Shown here piece after piece: positions 50,261 through 60,760 of a DNA stretch of 64,000 nt. A program made the translations under genes and the position numbers. Positions within the stretch are counted from its first letter, which is position 1; every line of letters starts with the position of its first letter. Origin of the DNA: Phocoena phocoena (taxonomy: Eukaryota; Chordata; Mammalia; Artiodactyla; Phocoenidae); contig NC_089236.1 of NCBI RefSeq assembly GCF_963924675.1, positions 28,419,319 to 28,483,318 on the forward strand, read 5' to 3'. The notes below the pieces were generated by a model. The model was not told where the DNA came from and made no database searches. It saw nothing but the letters and a program-made list of their open reading frames with translations.

Positions 50261-52075
50261 GAGAGTCCTATAACAACAACAATAGCATTTTCACATAATT
50301 CCAATAGAATAGTCTTTTTGAAATATTCAAAGACTTGCTGTGTACTTTAAAAATATGTCAAGTTCAAAATCCCAGTACAGCAAAATATTATACTAAACAG
50401 AACACAACTAATAAATGATATGAAATAAGATTTAATGGCCTTGAAATTTATGATAGCACAGAAAAATGGATAAGTATAAATTTAATTTATTCATAGAAGG
50501 AAACAAAAACAATTCTGCTTAAAACAAATAAAACAAGGAATTTTTAAAGAGGTAATTAAATTTTCTAAGCATGTGATTAAAATAGGCTGGAAAAAGTTTT
50601 TTAACCTTTGGAAAAATAGAAGAAGAAAGGGATGGTTTGTAAGGATTTGTTGTATGTATTAATTTTTCCTTTTAATCACTAGAAATCAACAAACAGCTTT
50701 ATTTCTTATTTGGAGCTATTGAGATATCTAGGAAAATAATAAACTTATTTGGAGTTTAAAACACTATGAATAAAAACAAGATATGTAGGATACAATTTGA
50801 CAAAGAAAATATAAATTCCTAAAAAGTAAAATAAAATAAAAAAAGCAAGGAACCATAAAACAACATTACCAGCAGAAGCAACAATATTTTAAAAATTTAA
50901 AACCACTTAGAATTAATACCAATTTAAATTTTTACATAATAATAAGTATTTAAAGAAGATTTTTCTCATATGGGTAATATAAGACCAAGTAAAAGTCAAA
51001 TCTATTTGATGTCCACAAGAGCAATGACTAAAACAAAGAAAAAATAAAAAATTGACAAATGTAGAACAGAATAATTTTTAATTGGTCGTCATATTAATAT
51101 CTGAGATATTTGAATTAAAATGTAAAAAAACACTTTTTTCACAGAAAAACGTATCATTATTTAAAATGTGCAATTACAAAAACTTTTAATTTCCTTGAAA
51201 TTTGTATAAGGAAAATAAACACAGACATATACACACCACATATACACACAGTAAAAAATGTATAGGGAGTACAAAGATAACAGAAGAAATATTTTATGTT
51301 TGTTAATGTATTTTAACCTATCCCTTCCAGCCCTTGGCATATCAAAGAGATAAAAATAAACAATATTTAATAAAATTTCAATATATATTAATTTTAGTAT
51401 TGTTTTGTACTAAAATCTACACCTTGTAGAGAATAAATCATGCATGTAAGCTTCCATGAAACATTTTACAACTCCTAACTATATTTTATACCTAGAAATA
51501 ACATTAAGGAATTCCAAAAATATTATCTTAATGAAATTAATTTTGAAATTAAAGTATAAATTACTTCAAAAAGCAATAAAAAAACCCAATATTCACCTAA
51601 ATTATATGGGTATTACAGTATACACTCTTATATGAACCCAATTTAAGGGTCTAGTAAAATTTATGATTAATACATATTTGAAAAGTAAAGATAATGAGAA
51701 ACATATCTATGAAAAAATGGTATGTAGTCAAGATATAACAATGGACAATTTCAAAATTGTGTTACTACAAAGAAAGTCTTGTTACAAATAAAGACAAAAT
51801 AATAGAAAATAAGTATATTGAAAGGTTAAATAGCACTATAATGATTGCAAATAAAATATTATAGCTAGTTATAATATTTCTACTATCTCTTTCAAATATT
51901 AAAATATATATGGTGACATCAATAGCAAGAATTTTTAAAGATAGGAAATTTATAGACACTATTTCAAAATATATAAAACATTTTAAACTGTGAAAATAAT
52001 TTCAATAATAAAATATATTTCTAGAAAATGGAATTACATTTCTTATAGGTAGTAAATTGTGGTATTAGAAAGAAG
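50261..52075. other. AT-rich unmatched DNA
   Basis: About 1.8 kb, very AT-rich, with many A-runs. No recognised repeat, RNA or domain-bearing frame. Confidence 0.45.
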
Positions 52076-52247
52076 AATCCTCTCTCAGAACCTTCCTGAT
52101 GCCGCATTTGTATCTTGCTTCTCCAACCTCCGGGGCCCATTCAATCCTTCCAGCCTGTGACCAGCAGCAGAGAAAAACTAATTACATATAATTTTCTTGC
52201 CCCATCCACACCTTGAGGCAAGCAAAAAAATAGAATAAATTTTAACA

Positions 52248-53572
52248 ATGAGGGAAATTGTGCACATCCTGGCCTGTCAGTGTGGCAACCTAATTGGTGC
52301 CAAATTCTGGGAGGTGATAAGTGATGAACATGGCATAGACCCCATTGACACCTATCATGGGGATAGAGACCTGCAGTTGGACTGCATCTCCATGAACTAC
52401 AATGAAGCCACAGGTGACAAATATGTTCCTCGTGCCATCTTGGTTGATCTAGAACTTGGGAACATGGACTCTATTCGCTTAGGTCCTTTTGGTCAGATCT
52501 TCAGACCAGACAACTTTGTTTTTGGTCAGTCTGGGGCAGGCAACAATTGGGCCTAGGACCACTACACAGAGGGTGCTGAGCTGGTTAAGTCGTGGATGTG
52601 GTTCTGAAGGAGGCAGAGAGCTGTGACTGCCTTTAGGGTTTCCAGCTGACCCACTCGCTGGTAGGGGCACAGATTCTGGAATGGGCACCTTGCTCATCAG
52701 CAAGACACGTGAAGAGTATCCCAATGGCATCATGAAGTCTTCAGTGTAGTGCCCTCACCCAAAGTGTCCGAATCTGTAGCTGAGCCCTATAATGCCACCC
52801 TCACCGTCCATCAGCTGGTGGAGAACACTGATGAGACCTACTGCATCCACAACCAGGCCCTTTACAACATCTGCTTCCACACCCTCAAGCTGACCACGCC
52901 AACCTAAGGGGACCTGAACCATCTCATCCTGGCCACCAAGAGTGGTGTCACCACCTGCCTCCACTTCCTTAGCCAGCTCATTGCTGACCTCTGCAAGCTG
53001 GCAGTCAATGTTGTGTCCTTCTCATGTCTTCACTTCTTCATGCCTGATTTTTCCCCTCTAACCAGAGGTGGAAGCCAGCAGTATCGGATATTCACTGTGC
53101 CCAAGCTCACCCAGCAGATCTTCTATGCCAAGAACACAACGGCTGCCTGTGACCCCCACCATGGCTCGTACCTCACCTTGGCTCCTGTTTTCTGTGGGTG
53201 AATGTCCATGAAGGAGGTGGATGAGCAGAAGCTCAACGTGCAGAACAAGAGCAGCAGTTACTTCCTGGAATCAATCCCCAGCAACGTCAAGACAGCTGTC
53301 TGCAACATCCCAATCTGTGGCCTCAAGATTGTGGTCACTTTCATTGGAAAGAGCACGGCCATACCGGAGTTGTTCAAGCTCACCTGAGTAAAGCTCTCTG
53401 CCATGTTCTGCTGGAACGCCTTCCTCCACTCTACACAGGTGAGGGCAGGGACGAGATGGATTTCACCGAGGCTGAGAGCAACATGAAAGACCTCATCTCT
53501 GAATACCACCAGTAGCAAGATGCCACAGCAGAAGAAGAGATTTTCGGTGAGGAGGCTGACGAGGAGGCCTAA
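52248..53572 (+). pseudogene. TUBB: Beta-tubulin coding region, disrupted (class I C-terminus)
   Basis: Beta-tubulin pairs with alpha-tubulin to build microtubules and hydrolyses GTP. The frame opens with the MREI start that marks tubulin mRNAs for autoregulation and stays open for 102 codons to the phrase [10 protein letters not shown], where TAG (52554-52556) replaces a Lys codon. Changes at conserved sites occur before that (HILACQCGN for the usual HIQAGQCGN). The GTP-binding glycine box near 52656-52690 is shifted out of frame by about one base. Further stops and shifts follow (for example TAA in 52861-52920, TGA near 53198). The 3' end regains a readable frame ending DATAEEEIFGEEADEEA and TAA at 53570-53572, the class I (TUBB) tail. 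It cannot make tubulin. Confidence 0.95.
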
Positions 53573-53697
53573 GGCCAAATCCCATCACCTAAGGCTTCTC
53601 AGTCCCTTCAGCCTTCTTCCTCAATCATCCCTTTCCTCTCCCTCAGAATTTTCATTTTCTGACTCATTTTTTTTCTTTTTTTGGGAGGTGGGTAGAG

Positions 53698-53750
53698 GTT
53701 CTAGAACAGTGCCTGGTACATAATAGGCACTCAATAAATATTTGTTGTTT
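53698..53750 (+). repeat. MIR-tail-like sequence in the TUBB 3'UTR, with AATAAA
   Basis: The words ctagaacagtgcctggtaca and taataggcactcaataaata match the MIR/L2 shared 3' tail. It lies within the retrocopied 3'UTR, so it was presumably already in the parental mRNA. It contains an AATAAA hexamer (caataaat) that could serve as an internal polyadenylation signal in the parent. Confidence 0.7.
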
Positions 53751-54402
53751 GTTAAAGGTCTCCTCTCTCTTTCCACTTCTGGCAGAACCGTTTCTGCCAT
53801 TCTGGGTAACCCTATATTTCCTTCTGGTGCCTATTCCTCCCACCTGTCCAGTTAAAATTTCCAAGTTCATTTTCAAGATAACTCATCGAGAAGCTGGGTC
53901 TCATCAAATCTCATGTAGAACCGTGGGCTGACAACCCAGTTAGATGACCACCAACTTAGGCCTGTGTGGTAGCCCAGGGGAAAGGAAACCAAGCAGAAGG
54001 TAGAAGTCCCTACAAGGACGAGGTGTTTTTTTTGTTTGTTTTTAACATCTTTATTGAGATATACTTGCTTTACAATGGTGTTAGTTTCTGCTTTATAACA
54101 AAGTGAATCAGTTATACATATACATATGTTCCCATATCTCTTCCTTCTTGCGTCTTCCTCCCTCCCACCCTCCCTATCCCACCCCTCCAGGTGATCACAA
54201 AGCACCGAGCCAATATCCCTGCACCATGTGACTGCTTCCCACTAGCTATCTACCTTACGTTTGTTAGTATATATATGTCCATGACTCTCTCTCGCCCTGT
54301 CACAGCTCACACTTCCCCCTCCCCATATCCTCAAGTCCGTTCTCGAGTAGGTCTGTGTCTTTATTCCTGTCTTACCCCTAGGTTCTTCATGACATTTTTT
54401 TC

Positions 54403-57400
54403 TTAAATTCCATATATATGTGTTAGCATACTGTATTTCTCTTTTTCTTTCTGACTTACTTCACTCTGTATGACAGACTCTAGGTCTATCCACCTCATTA
54501 CAAATAGCTCAATTTCGTTTCACTTTATGGCTGAGTAGTATTCCATTGTATATATGTGCCACATCTTCTTTATCCACTCATCCGATGATGGGCACTTAGG
54601 TTGTTCCCATCACCAGGCTACTGTAAATAGAGCTGCAATGAACATTTTGGTACATGACTCTTTTTGAATTTTGGTTTTTTCAGGGTATATGCCCAGTAGT
54701 GGGATTGCTGGGTCATATGGTAGTTCTATTTGTAGTTTTTTAAGGAACCTCCATACTGTTCTCCATAGTGGCTGAACCAATTCACATTCCCACCAGCAGT
54801 GCAAGAGTGTTCCCTTTTCTCCACACCCTCTCCAGCATTTATTGTTTCTAGATTTTTTGATGATGGCCATTCTGACTGGTATGAGATGATATCTCATTGT
54901 AGTTTTGATTTGCATTTCTCTAATGATTAATGATGTTGAGCATTCTTTCATGTGTTTGTTGGCAGTCTGTATATCTTCTTTGGTGAAATGTCTATTTAGG
55001 TCTTCTGCCCATTTTTGGATGGGGTTGTTTGTTTTTTTGTTATTGAGCTGCATGAGCTGCTTGTAAATTTTGGAGATTAATCCTTTGTCAGTTGCTTCAT
55101 TGGCAAATAAATTCTCCCATTCTGAGGGTTGTCTTTTGGTCTTGATTATGGTTTCCTTTGCTGTGCAAAAGCTTTGAAGTTTCATTAGGTCCCATTTGTT
55201 TATTTTTGTTTTTGTTTCCATTTCTCTAGGAGGTGGGTCAGAAAGGATCTTGCTGTGATTTGTGTCATAGAGTGTTCTGCCTATGTTTTCCTCTAAGAGT
55301 TTAATAGTTTCTGGCCTTATATTTAGGTCTTTAATCCATTTTGAGCTTATTTTTGTGTATGGTGTTAGGAAGTGATCTAATCTCATACTTTTACAGGTAT
55401 CTGTCCAGTTTTCCCAGCACCACTTATTGAAGACGCTGTCCTTACTCCACTGTACATACCTGCCACCTTTATCAAAGATAAGGTGTCCATATGTGCGTGG
55501 GTATATATCTGGGCTTTCTATCCTGTTCCATTGATCTATATTTCTGCTTTTGTGCCAGTACCATACTGTCTTGATTACTGTAGCTTTGTAGTATAGTCTG
55601 AAGTCAGGGAGCCTGATTCCTCCAGCTCTGTTTTTCGTTCTCAAGATTGCTTTGGCTATTCGGGGTCTTTTGTGTTTCCATACAAATTGTGAAATTTTTC
55701 ATTCTAGTTCTGTGAAAAATGCCAGTCGTAGTTTGATAGGGATTGTATTGAATCTATAGATTGCTTTCGGTAGTAGAGTCTTTTTCACAATGTTGATTCT
55801 TCCCATCCAAGAACATGGTATATCTCTCCATCTATTTGTATCATCTTTAATTTCTTTCATCAGTGTCTTATAATTTTCTGCATACAGGTCTTTTGTCTCC
55901 TTAGGTAGAAAAAAGGAAAGTTTTGTCTATGCCTGAGGAAAGTTCCCTCTATGCTTAATTTCTGCAGGGTTTTTATTATAAATCGGTGTTGAATTTTGTC
56001 AAAAGCTTTCTCTGCATCTATTGAGATAACCATATGGTATTTCACCTTCAATTTGTTAATACGTTTTATCACATTGATTGATTTGCGTATATTGAAGAAT
56101 CCGTGCATTCCTGGAATAAACCCCACTTGATCATGGTGTATGATCCTTTTAATGTGCTGTTGGATTCTGTTTGCTAGTATTTTGTTGAGGATTTTTGCAT
56201 CTATGTTCATCAGTGATATTGGCCTGTAGTTTTCTTTCTTTGTGACATCCTTGTCTGGTTTTGGTGTCAAGATGATGGTGCCCTCATAGAAGGAATTTGG
56301 GAGTGTTCCTCCCTCTGCTATATTTTGAAAGAGTTTGAGAAGGGTAGGTGTTAGCTCTTCTCTAAATGTTTGATAGAATTCGCCTGTGAAGCCATCTGGT
56401 CCTGGGCTTTTGTTTGTTGGAAGATTTTTAATCACAGTTTCAATTTCAGTGCTTGTGATTGCTCTGTTCATATTTTCTATTTCTTCCTGATTCAGTCTTG
56501 GCAGGTTGTGCATTTCTAAGCATTTGTCCATTTCTTCCAGATTGTCCATTTTATTGGCATAGAGTTGCTTGTAGTAATCTCTCATGATTTTTTTTATTTC
56601 TGCAGTGTCAGTTGTTACTTCTCCTTTTTCATTTCTAATTCTATTGATTTGAGTCTTCTCCCTTTTTTTCTTGATGAGTCTGGCTAGTGGTTTATCTATT
56701 TTGTTTATCTTCTCAAAGAACCAGTTTTAGTTTTATTGATCTTTGCTATTGTTTCTTTCATTTCTTTTTCATTTATTTCTGATCTGATTTTTATGATTCC
56801 TTCCTTCTGCTAGCTTTGGGGTATTTTTGTACTTCATTCTCTAATTGCTTGAGGTGCAAGATTAGGTCGTATATTCGAGATGTTTCCTGCTTCTTAAGGT
56901 GGGCTTGTATGCTATAAACTTCCCCCTTAGAACTGCTTTTACTGCATCCCATAGGTTTAGAGTCATTGTGTCTCCATTGTCATATGTTTCTAGGTATTTT
57001 TTTATTTCCTCTTTGATTTCTTTACTGATTGCTTCATTATTAAGTAGTGTATTGTTTAGCCTCCATGTGTTTGTATTTTTTACAGATCTTTTCCTGTAAT
57101 TGATAACTAGTCTCATGGTTTTGTGGTCGGAAAAGATACTTGATACAATTTCAATTTTCTTAAATTTACCAAGGCTTGATTTGTGACCCAAGGTATGATC
57201 TATCCTGGAGAATGTTCCATGAGCACTTGAGAAAAATGTGCATTCTGTTGTTTTTGGATGGAGTGTCCTATAAATATCAATTAAGTCCCTCTTGTTTAAT
57301 GTATCATTTAAAGCTTGTGTTTCCTTATTTATTTTCATTTTGGATGATCTGTCCATGGGTGAAAGTGGGGTGTTAAAGTCCCCTACTATGAATGTGTTAC

Positions 57401-57809
57401 TGTTGATTTCACCTTTTATGACTGTTAGTATTTGCCTTATGTATTGAGGTACTCCTATGTTGGGTGCATAAATATATACAATTGTTATATCTTCTTCTTG
57501 GATCGATCCCTTGATCATTAGGTAGTGTCCTTCTTTGTCTCTTCTAATAGTCTTTATTTTAAAGTATATTTTGTCTGACATGAGAATTGCTACTCCAGCT
57601 TTCTTTTGGTTTCCATTTGCATGGAATATCTTTTTCCATCCCCTTACTTTCAGTCTGTATGTGTCTCTAGGTCTGATGTGGGTCTCTTGTAGACAGCATA
57701 TATAAGGGTCTTGTTTTTGTATCCATTCAGCCAATCTGTGTCTTTTGGTGGGACCATTTAATCCATTTACATTTAAGGTAATTATCGATATGTATGTTCC
57801 TATTCCCAC
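54403..57809 (-). pseudogene. L1 ORF2 (endonuclease-RT), disrupted, RT core deleted
   Basis: ORF2p nicks target DNA and reverse-transcribes L1 RNA. The endonuclease part (57809-56905) is open with its expected motifs: LNVNGL, QETH, GDFNTPLS and SDHK. Its first codon is GTG, where ATG is expected. A frameshift follows near 56905 and more breaks at 56590-56860. The RT start (56585-55940) has [20 protein letters not shown] and [13 protein letters not shown]. Then IEGTFL jumps at about 55905-55945 to the [11 protein letters not shown] region (out of frame), losing about 430 bp with the SGTRQG and FADD segments. A stop lies near 55705, and 55644-54610 is open again through the C-terminal [16 protein letters not shown] region to a premature TGA. 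The natural end is about 54403. Confidence 0.93.
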
Positions 57810-57867
57810 TTTCTAAATTGTTTTGGGTTCGTTATTATAGGTCTTTTCCTTCTCTTGTGTTTCTTGT

Positions 57868-58762
57868 CTAGAGAAGTTCCTTTAGCATTTGTTGTAAAGC
57901 TGGTTTGGTGGTGCTGAACTCTCTCAGCTTTTGCTTGTCTGCAAATATTTTAATTAATCCATCAAATCTGAATGAGATCCTTGCTGGGTAGAGTAGTCTT
58001 GGTTGCAGGTTCTCCTTCATCACTTTCAATATGTCCTGCCACTCACTTCTGGCTTCCAGAGTTTCTGCTGAAAGTTCAGCTGTTAACCTTATGGGGATTC
58101 CCTTGTGTGTTATTTTTTGTTTTTCCCTTGCTGCTTTTAATATGCTTTCTTTGTATTTAATTTTTGACAGTTTGATTAATATGTGTCTTGGCATATTTCT
58201 CCTTGGGTTTATCCTGTATGGGACTCTCTGTGCTTCCTGGACTTGATTAACTATTTCCTTTCCCATATTAGGGAAGCTTTCAAATATAATCTCTTCAAAT
58301 ATTTTCTCAGTCCCTTTCTTTTTCTCTTCTTCTTCTGGAGCCCCTATAATTTGAATGTTGGTGCATTTAATGTTGTCCCAGGGGTCTCTGAGAGTGTCCT
58401 CAGTTCTTTTCATTCTTTTTTCTTTATTCTGCTCTGCAGTAGTTATTTCCACTATTTTATCTTCCAGGTCACTTATCCGTTCTTCTGCCTCAGTTATTCT
58501 GCTATTGATCCCATCTAGAGTACTTTTAATTGCATTTATTGTGTTGTTCATCGTTGCTTGTTTCATCTTTATTTCCTCTAAGTCCTTTTTTGTTAACTGT
58601 TTCTTGCATTTTGTCCATTCTATTTCCAAGATTTTGGATCATCCTTACTAGCATTTTTCTGAATTCTTTTTCAGGTAGACTGCCTATTTCCTCTTCATTT
58701 GTTAGTTCTGTTGCAGTTTTATCTTGCTCCTTTTTCTGCTGTGTGTTTTTCTGTCTTCTCAT
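57868..58762 (-). pseudogene. L1 ORF1 with one frameshift
   Basis: ORF1p is the RNA-binding trimeric chaperone of L1. The ATG is at 58762-58760, giving an N-terminus MRRQKNTQQKKEQDK rich in basic residues. A coiled-coil follows in the second frame (NAIKSTLDGINSRITEAEER; ISDLEDKIVEI), then the RRM-like core (CTNIQIIGAPEEEEKKKG) and the C-terminal domain (ILIKLSKIKYKESILKAARE; FRFDGLIKIFADKQKLREFS), ending at TAG 57870-57868. Frames change once at about 58585-58600, by an A/G run (aacaaaaaagga), after QETVNKK. Apart from that the protein is complete in length, about 290 residues. Confidence 0.93.
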
Positions 58763-59303
58763 TTTGCTTATCTTACTGTGTCTGGGGTCTCCTTTTTGCT
58801 GGCTGCATGTTCGTAGTTCCCGCTGTTTTTGTTGTCTGTCTCCAGTGGCTAAGGTTGGTTCAGTGGGTTGTGTAGACTTCCTGGTGGAGGGGACTAGTGC
58901 CTGTGTTGTGGTGGATGAGGCTGGATCTTGTCTCTCTAGTAGGCAGGTTCACGTCTGGTGGTGTGTTTTGAGGTGTCTGTGGACTTATTATGATTTTAGG
59001 CAGCCTCTCTGCTAATGGGTGGGGTTGTGTTCCTGTTTTGCTAGTTGTTTGGCATAGGTTGTCCAGCACTGTAGCTTGCTGGTCGTTGAGTGAAGCTGGG
59101 TGCTGGTGTTAAGATGGAGGTCTCTGGGAGATTTTCGCCATTTGATATTATGTGGAGCTGGGAGGTCTCTTGTTGACCAGTGTCCTGAAGTTGGCTCTCC
59201 CACCTCAGAGGCAGAGCCCTGACTCCTGGCTGGAGCATCAAGAGTCTTTCATTCACATTGCTCAGAATAAAAGGGAGAAAATATGAGAGAATTAGTAGAA
59301 GCA

Positions 59304-59304
59304 A

Positions 59305-59393
<89 letters not shown>

Positions 59394-59520
59394 AAGAAAG
59401 AAAGAAAGGAGGGAAGGAAGGAAGGAAGAAAGGAAGAAGCAAAGAAGGAATGAAGGAAAGAAAGGAGGGAGGGAGGGAGGGAGGGAGCAAGGAAGGAAGG
59501 AGGGAAGGAAGGAAAAAAGA
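59304..59520. repeat. (GAAA)n/(GGAA)n purine tract 1
   Basis: About 215 bp of almost pure purine on +, first gaaa tetranucleotides (59309-59407), then ggaa/ggga variants (59408-59520). It produces artefact frames on both strands: Lys/Glu/Arg-rich on + and Phe/Leu/Ser-rich on -. It lies in module A of the L1 5'UTR. Confidence 0.97.
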
Positions 59521-59528
59521 CAGACAGA

Positions 59529-59806
59529 AAGAAGATACAGTAAAATAAAAAAGTATAATAAAGTTATTGAATTAAAAAATAATTATTTAGAAAACAAAAC
59601 AAAAAAAAAGGACAGATAAAACCTTAGGACAAATGTTGGAAGCAAAGCTATACAGACAAAATCTTACACAGAAGTATACACATACACCCTCACAAAAAGT
59701 GGTACAGGGGAAAAAATCATAAATTTTGCTCTCAGAGACCACCTCCTCAATTTGGGATGATTCGTTGTCTAAAGGAGGGAATGAAGGAAAGAAAGGAAGG
59801 AAGGAA

Positions 59807-59856
<50 letters not shown>

Positions 59857-60112
59857 ATGAAAGAAAGAAAGAAAGAAAGAAAGAAGGTAAAGTACAATAA
59901 AGTTACTAAAATTAATTATTAAGAAAAGAATTAAAAAAAAAACAAAACATGGATGGATAGAACCCTAGGACAAATGGTGGAAGCAAAGCTATACAGACAA
60001 GATCTCACACAGAAGCATACACAGACACATTCACAAAAAGAGGAAAAGGGGAGAAAATCATAGATCTTGCTCTCGAAGACCACCTCCTCAATTTGCGATG
60101 ACTCGTTGTCTA
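59529..60112. repeat. Tandemly duplicated L1 5'UTR module
   Basis: Two copies of a 240-bp sequence, each preceded on + by a GAAA tract: copy A body 59529-59770, copy B body about 59887-60112. Shared phrases are ggaagcaaagctatacagac (59639 and 59979), gaccaccti-type words aagaccacctcctcaatttg (59737 region and 60077), and cgttgtct at the right end (59763 and 60104). The duplicated unit including its tract is about 340-460 bp. Confidence 0.9.
59774..59886. repeat. (GAAA)n purine tract 2
   Basis: About 110 bp, aggagggaatgaaggaaaga turning into pure gaaa repeats to 59886 with a few interruptions (aatgaaag). It lies in module B of the L1 5'UTR, the paralogue of tract 1. Confidence 0.97.
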
Positions 60113-60576
60113 TTCATGTATTCCACAGATGCAGGGTACATCAAGTTGATTGTGGAGCTTTAATCCGCTGTTTCTGAGGCTGCTGGGAGAGATTTCCCTT
60201 TCTCTTCTTTGCTCTCACAGCTCACAGGGGCACAGCTTTGGATTTGGCCCTGCCTCTGCATGTAGGTCGCTGGAGGGCGTCTGTGTTTTGCTCAGACAGG
60301 ATGGGGTTAAATGAGCCGCTGATTCGGGGGCTCTGGAGCACTCAGGCCGGGTGAGGGAGGGGCACTGCGTGCGGGGTAGGCCTGCGGCGGCAGAGTCCGG
60401 TGTGACATTGAACCAGCCTGAGGCCCGCCGTGCGTTCTCTCAGGGAAGTTTTCCCGGGATCCCGGTAACCTGGCAGTGGCGGGCTGCACAGGCTTCCCGG
60501 AAGTGGGGTGTGGATAGTGACCTGTGCTCACACACAGGCCCCTTGGTGTCGCAGCAGCAGCCTTAGCGTCTCCCAC

Positions 60577-60760
60577 CCGTCCCTGGGGTCCATGCTTTTA
60601 GCCGCAGCTCGCGCCTGTGTCTGGGGTTCGCGCTTTTAGCTGTGGCTCGCGCCCATCTCTGGGGTCCGCACTTTTAGCCACGGCTCTCACCCGTCTCTGG
60701 GGTTCGCGCTTTTAGCCGCAGCTCACGCCCGTCTCTGGAGTTCCTTTAAGCAGCGCTCTT
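60577..60760. repeat. 38-bp CpG-rich tandem repeat, about 4.8 units
   Basis: Four full 38-bp units at 60577-60614, 60615-60652, 60653-60690 and 60691-60728, plus a decaying partial unit to about 60760. Shared core on +: tctggggttcgcgcttttag followed by c(c/t)g(c/t)(a/g)gctc(g/a)cgc. Units differ mainly at CpG positions (CG against TG/CA). It lies inside the L1 5'UTR. Confidence 0.95.

Larger units (their letters stand above)
52076..54025 (+). pseudogene. TUBB: TUBB (beta-tubulin class I) processed retrocopy, 5' part
   Basis: An intronless copy of a beta-tubulin mRNA. The 5'UTR before the start contains ccagcctgtgaccagcagca, cttgccccatccacaccttg and gaggcaagcaaaaaaatag, as I recall for TUBB mRNA. 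The coding part (52248-53572) is contiguous across the positions where the parent has introns. The 3'UTR follows without break to 54025, where an L1 is inserted. The remaining 3'UTR and A-rich tail appear after the L1 (61411-62035). Together the two parts give about 2.5 kb, the size of a TUBB mRNA. No parental promoter is carried, so expression is not expected. The 5' boundary is approximate. Confidence 0.9.

Noticed and set aside
52248..52556. Open 102-codon beta-tubulin frame as a functional gene
   Set aside because: It stops after about a quarter of the tubulin length, the GTP-binding glycine box is frameshifted, introns are absent and a tail is present. It is a processed pseudogene.
58530..59015. 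161-aa cysteine-rich + strand frame as a secreted protein
   Set aside because: It is antisense to L1 ORF1 and 5'UTR; the Cys/Leu/Ser content follows from the T/G-rich antisense strand.
59041..59548. Low-complexity frames (Phe/Leu/Ser-rich on -, Lys/Glu/Arg-rich on +)
   Set aside because: They are translations of the GAAA/GGAA microsatellite.
60577..60760. CRISPR-like array
   Set aside because: The units are contiguous 38-bp repeats without spacers, in a mammalian L1 5'UTR.
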